Assembly: GCF_000703165.1 (NCBI RefSeq)
Contig: NZ_JNLQ01000002.1
Coordinates: 1,116,001 to 1,180,000 of the forward strand
DNA from: Butyrivibrio sp. AE3004
GTDB lineage: Bacteria; Bacillota; Clostridia; Lachnospirales; Lachnospiraceae
Direction of reading: 5' to 3'
DNA length: 64,000 nucleotides
Shown piece after piece: positions 53,856 to 62,592 of this stretch. A program made the translations under genes and the position numbers. Under the pieces are notes generated by a model. That model saw nothing but the letters and a program-made list of their open reading frames with translations. It had not been told where the DNA came from and did no database searches. Every line of letters begins with the position of its first letter. The stretch's first letter is position 1.

Positions 53856-55850
53856 ATGAAGAATTTCGAGAAGTATCAGAGACAGTATTTCATGCCACCC
53901 AAGGCTACCTATGAATGGGTTAAGAAGGACTACGTAGATCATCCGCCAATCTGGTGCAGCGTTGATCTTCGCGACGGCAATCAGGCACTAATTGAGCCTA
54001 TGAGTCTTGATGAAAAGCTTGAGTTTTTCACAATGCTTGTAAATCTGGGATTCAAGGAAATTGAGATTGGATTCCCTGCTGCATCGGAGACTGAGTTTGA
54101 ATTTGCAAGAACTCTGATAGAAAAAAATATGATTCCCGATGATGTTACGGTTCAGGTTCTTACCCAGGCAAGAGAGCATATAATAAAGAGAACTTTTGAA
54201 GCTGTAAAGGGTGCACCCAGAGCTATCATTCATCTTTATAACTCAACCTCGGTTGCTCAGCGCGAGCAGGTCTTCAAAAAGAATAAAGAAGATATAAAGC
54301 AGATTGCAATCGATGGTGCAAAGCTTCTTGATAAGCTTGCGAAAGAGACAAAAGGTAATTTCTCCTTTGAGTATTCACCGGAGAGCTTCCCGGGAACTGA
54401 AGTTGATTATGCAGTAGAGGTCTGCAATGCGGTACTTGACGTATGGAAGCCGGTAAAGGAAAACAAAGCGATCATCAATATACCTACAACCGTTGAAATT
54501 GCTATGCCTCATGTTTTTGCCACTCAGGTAGAGTATATACATAAAAACCTTAAGTATCGTGATGCAGTTACGCTTTCACTTCATCCTCATAATGACAGAG
54601 GATCGGGAATAAGTGATGCTGAGCTTGGCTGCCTTGCTGGAGCGGACCGTATCGAAGGCACGCTTTTTGGAAACGGCGAGAGAACAGGTAATGTTGACAT
54701 CGTTACACTTGCTCTTAACATGTATTCACACGGCGTGGATCCGGGACTTGATTTTGGCAATATCAATGAAATAGGAGAGGCTTATGAGCGCCTCACAAGA
54801 ATGAGAATATTTGAGCGTCAGCCTTATGCCGGTCAGCTTGTATTTACAGCTTTTTCAGGTTCTCATCAGGATGCTATCAGTAAAGGCTTCTCATGGCATG
54901 AAGCAGGAAAAGACAATGGCATTTGGAGTGTTCCTTATCTGCCCATCGATCCTAAGGATCTTGGAAGAGAATATGATGGAGATGTTATCAGAATCAATTC
55001 TCAGTCCGGAAAAGGCGGCGTAAGCTACATCCTGAAGAACAATTACGGCATGATGGTTCCCAGAGAAATGCAGGCGGACATCAGCTACACGATCAAGGAT
55101 ATATCAGACAAAGAGCATGCTGAGCTTGCACCCGGCAGAATTTATCAGATATTTGAAGATAAATATGTTCACAATGATTCGGTATTCAGAGTGACAGACT
55201 GCCACTTCAAGCAGGTTAACGGTATCCTTGCTGAAGTAACTCTTTCACATGCAGGAAAAGAGCATATTGTTGAGGCAAACGGAAATGGTCGTCTTGATGC
55301 TGTAAGTAATGCCTTCAAGCTCTACTTTAACATCAGCTATGAACTTTCTGTTTATGAGGAACACGCACTTAGCAGAGGTTCATCATCAAAGGCTGTTACA
55401 TACGTTGGTATTACAAGCAACGGCAAGAAATTCTGGGGTGTAGGAATAGATGAAGATATCATTCGCTCATCCATAAATGCTCTTACGATTGCGGTAAATC
55501 AGCTTGATGCGGTTAAAGCAAGTACGGACGCCAAGGACGAGAGAATAAGCGCAATACTTAACTACATTCAGGAAAACTATCTTACAGTTACACTTGATGA
55601 TCTCTCAAAGGAATTCTATCTGTCAAAGCCGTATCTTTCTAAATACATAAAGGAAAAATCCGGCATGACCTTTGGCGAAAACGTTAAGAAAATCCGTCTT
55701 AAAAAAGCGAGCATTCTTCTTAAGAACGGAAACATGAAGGTTGAGAGAGTTGCTGAAGCAGCAGGCTATCAGAATGTGGAACACTTTAACAGACTTTTCA
55801 AGAAAAAGTATGGAATGACTCCTGTGCAATACAGAAGTAACAGCAGATAA
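53856..55850 (+). CDS. leuA: 2-Isopropylmalate synthase fused to C-terminal AraC-type HTH domain
   Basis: 664 residues from ATG 53856 (AGGAGG 6 nt upstream). Catalytic TIM-barrel: SVDLRDGNQALIEPM near 36 and TLSLHPHNDRGSG near 240 (metal His-x-His), then EGTLFGNGERTGNVD. The long subtype layout is followed by the LeuA regulatory domain (about 440-550; VFRVTDCHFKQVNGILAEV), site of leucine feedback. From about 560 the frame continues into a complete AraC DNA-binding domain: VTLDDLSKEFYLSKPYLSKYIKEKSGMTF and VERVAEAAGYQNVEHFNRLFKKKYGMTPVQYR. The enzyme makes 2-isopropylmalate from acetyl-CoA and 2-ketoisovalerate, the first step of leucine synthesis. The fusion suggests it senses leucine and binds DNA itself. 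No other leu gene is adjacent. Confidence 0.92.
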   Translation: MKNFEKYQRQYFMPPKATYEWVKKDYVDHPPIWCSVDLRDGNQALIEPMSLDEKLEFFTMLVNLGFKEIEIGFPAASETEFEFARTLIEKNMIPDDVTVQVLTQAREHIIKRTFEAVKGAPRAIIHLYNSTSVAQREQVFKKNKEDIKQIAIDGAKLLDKLAKETKGNFSFEYSPESFPGTEVDYAVEVCNAVLDVWKPVKENKAIINIPTTVEIAMPHVFATQVEYIHKNLKYRDAVTLSLHPHNDRGSGISDAELGCLAGADRIEGTLFGNGERTGNVDIVTLALNMYSHGVDPGLDFGNINEIGEAYERLTRMRIFERQPYAGQLVFTAFSGSHQDAISKGFSWHEAGKDNGIWSVPYLPIDPKDLGREYDGDVIRINSQSGKGGVSYILKNNYGMMVPREMQADISYTIKDISDKEHAELAPGRIYQIFEDKYVHNDSVFRVTDCHFKQVNGILAEVTLSHAGKEHIVEANGNGRLDAVSNAFKLYFNISYELSVYEEHALSRGSSSKAVTYVGITSNGKKFWGVGIDEDIIRSSINALTIAVNQLDAVKASTDAKDERISAILNYIQENYLTVTLDDLSKEFYLSKPYLSKYIKEKSGMTFGENVKKIRLKKASILLKNGNMKVERVAEAAGYQNVEHFNRLFKKKYGMTPVQYRSNSR

Positions 55851-55961
55851 CTGTAAACAATATACCAAAAATTGTGACTAAGTAGTTCACGAGCCGATTT
55901 TTGTGATATAATATGTAAGGTTTTGATTGGGAAACATATTTTTTATGAAGTGGAGGAAAAA

Positions 55962-56396
55962 ATGACTTACGAAGAAGTAGTAGCAAAGGTAAAAGAGGCA
56001 CTGAAGGATGCTGATGTTAGCAATGTTAAGGAGCATGCAGCTTACCAGTTCAATATAACAGGCGAGGGCGAAGGCGCATTTTATGTAGAGATCGTAGACG
56101 GTAAATTAAATGTTGAGCCTTATGAGTACTTTGACCGTGACATTCTTGTTTATACATCAGCAGCTGATTTAATTGATATTCTTGAGGGTAAGGAAGATTT
56201 CACATCTGCACATCTTTCAGGTAAGATCAATGCAGAGGGTGACCTCAGAAAAGCTGAGCTTTTAAAGTTTGTCGGCAAGAAAGCTGAAGTAAAGGAAGAG
56301 CCTGCTAAGAAGGCTGCAGAACCTAAAAAAGCAACAGTAGCTCCTAAGAAGGCAGCAGCTAAGAAAACAACTGCTAAAAAAGTTACTAAGAAATAA
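55962..56396 (+). CDS. SCP2-like lipid-binding domain protein with Lys/Ala-rich tail
   Basis: 144 residues from ATG 55962 (GTGGAGGAAAAA upstream; ATG 55923 rejected). Residues 1-100 fit the SCP-2 sterol-transfer fold as seen in bacteria: AYQFNITGEGEGAFYVEIVDGK, then DILVYTSAADLIDILEGK and SGKINAEGDLRKAELLKF. Residues 108-144 are a histone H1-like tail of AKK/PKK repeats, which could bind DNA, RNA or membrane lipids. A promoter TATAAT (55907-55912) is present. Function unknown. Confidence 0.72.
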   Translation: MTYEEVVAKVKEALKDADVSNVKEHAAYQFNITGEGEGAFYVEIVDGKLNVEPYEYFDRDILVYTSAADLIDILEGKEDFTSAHLSGKINAEGDLRKAELLKFVGKKAEVKEEPAKKAAEPKKATVAPKKAAAKKTTAKKVTKK

Positions 56397-56431
56397 TAGC
56401 TGACATAATCTAAATTTGATCAAACGGATTT

Positions 56432-56470
56432 AATAGCTGCTGCAGTTTCTGTAGCAGCTATTATTATCTT
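56432..56470 (+). terminator. Terminator-like stem-loop after the SCP2-like gene
   Basis: AATAGCTGCT-CAG and CTG-AGCAGCTATT pair with single mismatches; the tail ATTATCTT is only moderately T-rich. Confidence 0.55.
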
Positions 56471-56542
56471 ATGGGAAATGTTTTTTTGATAATTATAAAA
56501 TGAATATTTCCTTATATATTAAAAAGAAAAGAGAACTATTTT

Positions 56543-57943
56543 ATGGAAAAAAACGTAGATGTACTGATTATTGGGGCAGGTCCCGGAGGTATTTTTTGTG
56601 CTTATGAGCTTATAGAAAAGCGTCCGGAACTTAAGGTTATGATTGTTGAAAAGGGCAGATCCATTGAGAAGAGACAGTGCCCTAAGAGAACTACCGGAAA
56701 ATGCATGGGATGTAAACCCTGCTCAATTACTACCGGTTTTGCAGGTGCCGGAGCATTTTCAGACGGTAAGCTTTCATTATCACCTGATGTCGGCGGAACT
56801 CTTCCCGACATCCTTGGATATGATGAAGCAACTGCTCTTATCAAAGAGTCTGATAACATATATTTGAAATTCGGTGCTGATACCAATGTATATGGTGTTG
56901 ACAAGGCAGAGGAGATCAGGGAGATCAGAAGAAAGGCTATAAATGCTAACCTTAAGCTTGTTGAATGTCCTATCAGACACCTTGGCACTGAAGAAGGATA
57001 TAAGATATATAAAAAGCTGCAGGAGCATCTTGAGAAAAAAGGTGTAGAGCTTTTGTTCAACACAATGGTAGATGAGATCCTTGTAGATGATGGTATCTGC
57101 ACAGGTGTTAAAATTCATGACGGCAGCGTGATAAAAGCAAAGGAAATTGTTTCTGCTGTAGGACGTGAAGGAGCAGATTGGTTCCATACACAATGTGATA
57201 AGATTGGAATTGAGACCAAACCCGGAACTGTTGATGTGGGCGTTCGTGTGGAAGTCAGAGATGAGGTTATGCAGTTCCTTAATCAGAATCTTTATGAGGC
57301 TAAGCTGATTTTCCATACACCTACTTTTGATGACAAAGTAAGAACCTTCTGTACAAACCCTTCGGGTGAGGTTGCAACAGAATACTATGAAGGCGGACTG
57401 GCAGTGGTTAACGGCCATGCATATAAGAGCAAGGAATATAAAACCGATAATACCAATTTTGCACTTCTTGTTTCAAAGAATTTTACAAAGCCGTTTAAGA
57501 CTCCCATTGAATATGGAAGAAAAATAGCTGAGCTTGGAAACATGCTTTGTGACGGTAAGGTCCTTGTTCAGACCTACGGTGACTTCAGGAGAGGAAGAAG
57601 AACAACTGATGAAAGACTTGCAAGAAATAACCTCATTCCCACATTAAAGGATGCGGTTCCCGGAGATCTTTCACTTGTTTTCCCTCACAGAATAATGGTA
57701 GACCTGGATGAAATGATACAGGCACTTGATAAGGTAACACCAGGAATAGCTTCCGAGGAAACTCTTCTTTACGGTGTAGAGGTTAAGTTTTACTCAAACA
57801 AGGTAATTGTAAACAAAGACTTTGAAACCAGCATCGGCCACCTCAGAGCAATCGGTGACGGCGCAGGAATCACAAGAGGCTTACAGCAGGCAAGTGCCAA
57901 TGGTCTTAAGGTTGCCAGAAGCATACTTGATAAACTTGCATAA
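56543..57943 (+). CDS. FAD-dependent dehydrogenase (NAD(P)/FAD oxidoreductase family)
   Basis: 466 residues. N-terminal FAD-binding motif VLIIGAGPGGIFCAYEL and VEKGRSIEKRQCP. A cysteine cluster TGKCMGCKPCSITTGFAGAGAFSDGK is typical of the uncharacterised FAD-dependent dehydrogenase group related to COG2509. The second FAD contact lies at the C-terminus: LRAIGDGAGITRGLQQASANG. The physiological substrate is not known; members occur widely in Clostridia. Cytoplasmic. A separate promoter is likely in 56470-56540. Confidence 0.82.
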   Translation: MEKNVDVLIIGAGPGGIFCAYELIEKRPELKVMIVEKGRSIEKRQCPKRTTGKCMGCKPCSITTGFAGAGAFSDGKLSLSPDVGGTLPDILGYDEATALIKESDNIYLKFGADTNVYGVDKAEEIREIRRKAINANLKLVECPIRHLGTEEGYKIYKKLQEHLEKKGVELLFNTMVDEILVDDGICTGVKIHDGSVIKAKEIVSAVGREGADWFHTQCDKIGIETKPGTVDVGVRVEVRDEVMQFLNQNLYEAKLIFHTPTFDDKVRTFCTNPSGEVATEYYEGGLAVVNGHAYKSKEYKTDNTNFALLVSKNFTKPFKTPIEYGRKIAELGNMLCDGKVLVQTYGDFRRGRRTTDERLARNNLIPTLKDAVPGDLSLVFPHRIMVDLDEMIQALDKVTPGIASEETLLYGVEVKFYSNKVIVNKDFETSIGHLRAIGDGAGITRGLQQASANGLKVARSILDKLA

Positions 57944-58002
57944 ATCGGACAAAAACAAATCAGTCAGATTTATCCGGACACTTATACTGATGGTAAACTA
58001 AA

Positions 58003-59094
58003 ATGACATTGACAAATAGATCAGCAAAAAAAATAAATAAACGAATACATAAAATTCTGGTAACAGTAGCACTTTCGACTTTTTTGTCAACTTCACTTTC
58101 GGGCTGCGCAAATATAAGTAATACGAAAATCGTACTGACTACAGGTTTTACTGACAATGAACTTTTCAGAATAGAAGATTTATCGTGTACAGAACCTGAA
58201 TATTTGGTGTACCTTGTGAATTCACAAAATACCTTTGAAACAGGTTTTGGAACAGATATCTGGAATGTTACTGTAGGTGACAGCGATATGGAGAACTATA
58301 TCAAGGATAAATGTCTCTCTACAGTCGCCCAGGTAAAAGCCATGAACCTGCTTGCCAGGGAATCAGGGATTGAACTTTCGGAAGATGAAACAGCTAAGGC
58401 AAAAGCAGCTGCCTCTGAGTATTACTCTTCATTAAATGAAGATGAAAAGAAGGCGATGGGGCATATTACAGAAGAGCAGCTTGTTATCATGTATGAGGAA
58501 TATGCAACCGCAGATAAGCTCTATGATTACATAATAAGAGACATCAATCCTGAAATAAGTGATGACGAGGCCCGCACCATTACTGTTGAGCAGATAGTAC
58601 TTAATACCTGGAAGCTTGATTCAATGGGGCAGAAAATTGCTTTTGAAGATTCGGAAAGGAGTGCAGTAAAAAATACTGCGGAGCAGATACTTCGGCAGGT
58701 CAGAGAGGGTACAGATTTTTCTGTTTTAATGGAGGAATATAACCAGGCAGAGGAAGGCACTGTAACTATTGGAAAGGGTGATGTGTCAGCTGAAATTGAG
58801 ACTGCCGCATTCAATCTTGATAACGGTGAAGTGAGTAGCATCATAGAGACAGATGATGCATATGTTATCTTAAAGTGTATCAGTACCTTTAACAGAGAAG
58901 AGACCGAAGCAAATAAGGTCAGGATTGTTGAAGAGAAAAAGCAGGAAGTTTTCGGAGAGAAATATGATGCATTTGCTTCCAAGCTTTCAAGAGTGCTGAA
59001 TGAGGATCTGTATAGAAAGATTCATGTAACGGAATCGGAGAATGTTAAGACTCGCAGTTTCTTCGAAATATATAGAAAACATTACAGCGAATGA
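58003..59094 (+). CDS. PpiC-type peptidyl-prolyl isomerase lipoprotein (PrsA/SurA-like)
   Basis: 363 residues. Basic N-terminus and signal peptide ending in the lipobox LSGCANIS, so it is a lipoprotein on the outer face. A helical N-domain is followed by a parvulin core: TVEQIVLNTW, then REGTDFSVLMEEYNQAEEG and FNLDNGEVSSIIETDDAYVILKC. It helps exported proteins fold. Ribosome site before 58003 is weak. It is followed 19 nt later by a secreted beta-helix protein, a possible client. Confidence 0.82.
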   Translation: MTLTNRSAKKINKRIHKILVTVALSTFLSTSLSGCANISNTKIVLTTGFTDNELFRIEDLSCTEPEYLVYLVNSQNTFETGFGTDIWNVTVGDSDMENYIKDKCLSTVAQVKAMNLLARESGIELSEDETAKAKAAASEYYSSLNEDEKKAMGHITEEQLVIMYEEYATADKLYDYIIRDINPEISDDEARTITVEQIVLNTWKLDSMGQKIAFEDSERSAVKNTAEQILRQVREGTDFSVLMEEYNQAEEGTVTIGKGDVSAEIETAAFNLDNGEVSSIIETDDAYVILKCISTFNREETEANKVRIVEEKKQEVFGEKYDAFASKLSRVLNEDLYRKIHVTESENVKTRSFFEIYRKHYSE

Positions 59095-59112
59095 GGATAA
59101 GGAGGGTTTCTT

Positions 59113-60156
59113 ATGAGGGTTAAAACAAAAGCTTTATCAATGTTAATGGCTGCAGTAATTTCAGTACCTGCAATTGGCATATCAGCTCCCGCTGCCGTAA
59201 ACGTAAAAGCGGCAGGAGAATTTAAACCTGAGGACTTTGGAGCTAAGGTGAATGATGGAAAGGGAGACAGACAGGCAATTAAGGATGCACTTGAAAAAGC
59301 AAGTGAAGCCGGTGGCGGAACAGTTGTATTTGGTGATGGTACTTATGATATAGACATTCTTGATTTTTCAGGCACGGGAATCGGTATTTATGTAGATAAG
59401 CCAAATATAACCTTCAGGTTTTCGAAGGGGACGGTTTTAAATGTCCTTCCCACTAAGTTTGATGAATTTGGTGCGATTGATGTAAGGGCTAGCGGCTTTT
59501 GCCTTGAAGGAAATGGCGGCAAAATAGTCGGAAACAGAAATGGACACAGCAGAGTAAACAGTGATGAGGGTCATGGAATCAGTGTTAAGGATTGCAATAA
59601 CATAACCATTACTGATGTGAATATAACCGATTGCTGGGGAGATGGTATTTATCTTGGCTCATCAAACAGTGATGGCTCATTACCCGGGTGCAGTAACATC
59701 AACATAAAGAACTGCACGGTTTCAAATAACAGACGAAACAATATTGCTATAGTTGCTGCAAGTAATGTCGTGATAGATAAATGCACAATAAAAAAGGCTA
59801 ACGGCGCAGCACCTCAGTGTGGCATTTTGATAGAGCCCAATACAAACGGCGGTAATGTTCCCAAGAATTCTGTTTGCAAAAATATAACGATTAAAAATAC
59901 CACCATTACCTGTAAAAAGAAGGGCGATAAAAACGGACAATTTTTTGCCTTCAATATTCTTAATCCTTATTTCAATTCAAACAATAAGGTTGTTGCCAAG
60001 ACTGTAAAGATCACAAACTGCACATTCAAGGGTGACTGTGGCAACTATTCCGGAAAGGGCGTTGTCTTAAATAAATGTAAGATAAAGGGCACCTTTTATG
60101 ATCACAAAAAGACCAAGGTGAAAAAAAGTAAGATTAGCGACCATTACAAATTCTAA
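59113..60156 (+). CDS. Secreted right-handed beta-helix protein (pectate lyase-like fold)
   Basis: 347 residues with a signal peptide (LSMLMAAVISVPAIGIS, cleaved after VKA). Mature N-terminus KPEDFGAKVNDGKGDRQAI is the typical start of pectin-lyase-like parallel beta-helices (GH28 and PL families), and GGTVVFGDGTYDI the first coil. Repeated coils with NITI and NIKN turns follow (about 150-320). No clear catalytic triad of GH28 (NTD, DD, GHG) is seen, though GHGISV occurs, so enzyme activity on plant or microbial polysaccharide is uncertain. AAGGAGGG precedes ATG 59113. The operon ends at the strong terminator at 60161. Confidence 0.78.
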   Translation: MRVKTKALSMLMAAVISVPAIGISAPAAVNVKAAGEFKPEDFGAKVNDGKGDRQAIKDALEKASEAGGGTVVFGDGTYDIDILDFSGTGIGIYVDKPNITFRFSKGTVLNVLPTKFDEFGAIDVRASGFCLEGNGGKIVGNRNGHSRVNSDEGHGISVKDCNNITITDVNITDCWGDGIYLGSSNSDGSLPGCSNINIKNCTVSNNRRNNIAIVAASNVVIDKCTIKKANGAAPQCGILIEPNTNGGNVPKNSVCKNITIKNTTITCKKKGDKNGQFFAFNILNPYFNSNNKVVAKTVKITNCTFKGDCGNYSGKGVVLNKCKIKGTFYDHKKTKVKKSKISDHYKF

Positions 60157-60160
60157 AAGA

Positions 60161-60209
60161 AAAAAGCTCCCCTGTCACATGTATCGGTGTGATAGGGGAG
60201 CTTTTTTTA
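60161..60209. terminator. Bidirectional terminator between beta-helix gene and chemoreceptor
   Basis: AAAAAGCTCCCCTGTCACA pairs with TGTGATAGGGGAGCTTTTT; long A and T runs flank both sides. Confidence 0.92.
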
Positions 60210-60215
60210 ATAATA

Positions 60216-62231
60216 TTAGATAATGAACTTACTCAGCTCATCATTGATCGATACAGCTGAATCTGATACGGAATTTGCTGCATCTTCCACGCCTTTGGAT
60301 TCGGTTGCAATATCCTGGGCACTTTGAGCAAGGGAGGTAACGGTAGCGGTAACTTCCTCGGAGCTTGCGGACTGTTCTTCCGAAATGGCTGCCACGCTGG
60401 AAGCGATATCGTTTACATTACCCATCATACTTATCATATCTTTCATGGTAGCAGCGGTAGTATTAAGATCTTCATAAATCTTGTTGAAACTGTCACCTGC
60501 TTTTGCAACTGCTTCGCTGTTTTTATTTATGGCATCCATATTGGCCTGAGACTTGGCAGCAAGATTGTGTATAAGCTGTGTGATCTCGGATATGATGCTG
60601 CTGATTTCTTTTGTGGCATCCTGGCTGTTCTGCGCAAGCTTACCGATTTCATCAGCAACAACCGCAAAACCTTTGCCGGCTTCTCCTGCTCTTGCAGCTT
60701 CAATGCTGGCATTGAGTGAGAGGAGATTAGTCTGTTGTGAAATAGAGTCGATCATTGCGACAATCTCAGTAATCTTATCAGCGGATTCACCTACGGTTGA
60801 AACAACGTCATTCATTTCATTCATTGAAGAATTGATCTCATCCATATTTGACTGAACCGTATTCATATCATGCTGTCCGATATCAGCCTGGTCCACCAAT
60901 TCAAGCATGATCTCATTGGTTCGTGTTCCGCTGTCTGTAAGATCTGCAACAGCACCTGCAAGCTGTGTTGCATTGTTTGCAAGCTCACTTACTGCATTTG
61001 CGATATCATCCATGGTAGTCTGAATCTGGCCCATTGAGATGGACTGCTCATTTGCGCCTTCTGACATTTTACCGGAAGCATCTCTTGAAGAGGAGGAGTC
61101 CATTTTCAACTGTTCAGCCTTACTCTGAATGGAATTGATGGTTGTGTTCATGATATGAACATAATTGTCCATCTCTTTACTGATAAGACCGATCTCATCA
61201 CCTTTGTCTGCAGGCATCTTGGTAGTGAAATCACCGCCTGAAATCTTAAGGATGCTTTCTGAAAGACCTTTAACAGGCTTTGTGATTACTCTGTTTATTG
61301 TAAAGAGAATTACGATAACAATAAGGGCAATAAGAAGAATCATTGCAATCATGGCAATTCTCATGAATCTATTTGAGGAAGCCTGTACTTCATTCTTACT
61401 TATTGAGGAAATAAGAGTCCAGGGAGTTCCCTGAATCGGATATGCACAGATATAATACTCGTCACTTGAACCATCCTGCTTAATGAGTATAGGCTCTTCG
61501 GAACCGCTTTCAACATAAGCCTTAAGTTCTGTTAAGTATGCATTATTTGCTTCGGAAATCCTGACTCCGTTTAATGAACTATCAAAGAATGAAATAATGT
61601 AATCTCCACCCATGACCATGGAACCACCGGTTTTCATGGGCTTTAACTCTGATACGGAGCTCTGAAGATCTGTAAGAAATACGTCAGCAGCACAGACACC
61701 AAATTCACCATTGTAAAAGTCATTCTGTCGCACGAAGGTTACACAAAGTGAGTTTGTTGATGAATCCACATAAGGATCTGTTGTTACAAAGGTTTCGTTT
61801 CCAAGGCCCTGTTTGTACCATTCGCGCTCTGTCGGTTTCCAGGATGAATCCTGAACAGAGTGATTAGCAAATATATATGTATCATCTGAGAAGCCGATAT
61901 AAATACCGGAGTTTTCGACTGCCTTATACTCAGCAGAGGGCTCAATATATTTTAACATTGCGTCATGATCTTCAAAAGGAACCTGCTCCATTGTGTCGCA
62001 GTATTCACCGAATTTTGCTGTAAGCATTTTGAAAGGAGTGCCAAGATCTAAAGCATTTGCTTTGGTTTCTGCGGCAAGATCCATAAGAGTGATTTCTGTA
62101 ATGGTGCTCTTTGCACTCAGCGTCAGGAACATGATGATAGCCACAATACCAATTACAATGATCGGCATAAGGCTTATCAGAAGAGTTTTACTAATACTTT
62201 TCTTTACTTTTGTATTATTTCTACCTGCCAT
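60216..62231 (-). CDS. Methyl-accepting chemotaxis protein with double Cache sensor
   Basis: 671 residues from ATG 62231 (GGAGG 8 nt upstream; the in-frame ATG at 62261 lacks one). TM1 at about 12-35, extracytoplasmic double Cache ([26 protein letters not shown] is its signature), TM2 at about 290-315, HAMP, then the methylation helices and the hairpin tip [20 protein letters not shown], followed by [18 protein letters not shown]. The Cache domain probably binds an amino acid or organic acid. It relays to a CheA/CheW array not in this window. Complete. Confidence 0.93.
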   Translation of the reverse strand: MAGRNNTKVKKSISKTLLISLMPIIVIGIVAIIMFLTLSAKSTITEITLMDLAAETKANALDLGTPFKMLTAKFGEYCDTMEQVPFEDHDAMLKYIEPSAEYKAVENSGIYIGFSDDTYIFANHSVQDSSWKPTEREWYKQGLGNETFVTTDPYVDSSTNSLCVTFVRQNDFYNGEFGVCAADVFLTDLQSSVSELKPMKTGGSMVMGGDYIISFFDSSLNGVRISEANNAYLTELKAYVESGSEEPILIKQDGSSDEYYICAYPIQGTPWTLISSISKNEVQASSNRFMRIAMIAMILLIALIVIVILFTINRVITKPVKGLSESILKISGGDFTTKMPADKGDEIGLISKEMDNYVHIMNTTINSIQSKAEQLKMDSSSSRDASGKMSEGANEQSISMGQIQTTMDDIANAVSELANNATQLAGAVADLTDSGTRTNEIMLELVDQADIGQHDMNTVQSNMDEINSSMNEMNDVVSTVGESADKITEIVAMIDSISQQTNLLSLNASIEAARAGEAGKGFAVVADEIGKLAQNSQDATKEISSIISEITQLIHNLAAKSQANMDAINKNSEAVAKAGDSFNKIYEDLNTTAATMKDMISMMGNVNDIASSVAAISEEQSASSEEVTATVTSLAQSAQDIATESKGVEDAANSVSDSAVSINDELSKFII

Positions 62232-62418
62232 ATCATAACCTCCATGCGCGGCCTTAGCCACTTAATGTTTTTTCTACTAATATCATTTTAGACGAAATAA
62301 CATAATATTAAATGGAGTTTATAGAATTGTAAGGCAGTTTATAATTATTTAATCTATATTATAAAAATGGCTGGTTTTGTTAAATTATGCATAAAAATAT
62401 AAATTTGAGACCATTTTG

Positions 62419-62445
62419 TTAGCACTCATTTTGATTGAGTGCTAA
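62419..62445. promoter_or_regulatory. CIRCE operator (HrcA binding site)
   Basis: TTAGCACTC (62419-62427), a 9-nt spacer and GAGTGCTAA (62437-62445): a perfect match to the CIRCE consensus of HrcA-controlled heat-shock genes. It lies about 150 nt before the Hsp90 start. Confidence 0.95.
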
Positions 62446-62452
62446 TTTTTTA

Positions 62453-62481
62453 TTGACATTTAACGTGGTCAGTTTTAAACT
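62453..62481 (+). promoter_or_regulatory. Promoter of the Hsp90 gene
   Basis: TTGACA (62453-62458), 17-nt spacer, TAAACT (62476-62481). The -35 begins 7 nt after CIRCE. The rest of 62232-62592 holds no gene. Confidence 0.75.
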
Positions 62482-62592
62482 CATATTTGTGGGTATTCTA
62501 CAACTAATAGAACATTGATATATCCACCTTAATATATGAAAAACGCAGGATAATATATTTTGTAACTGCGATGATTTACGGAGGCAATACAA

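Noticed and set aside
59113..60156. GH28 polygalacturonase call
   Set aside because: The beta-helix fold is clear but the NTD, DD and RIK motifs are not seen, so enzyme activity is not claimed.
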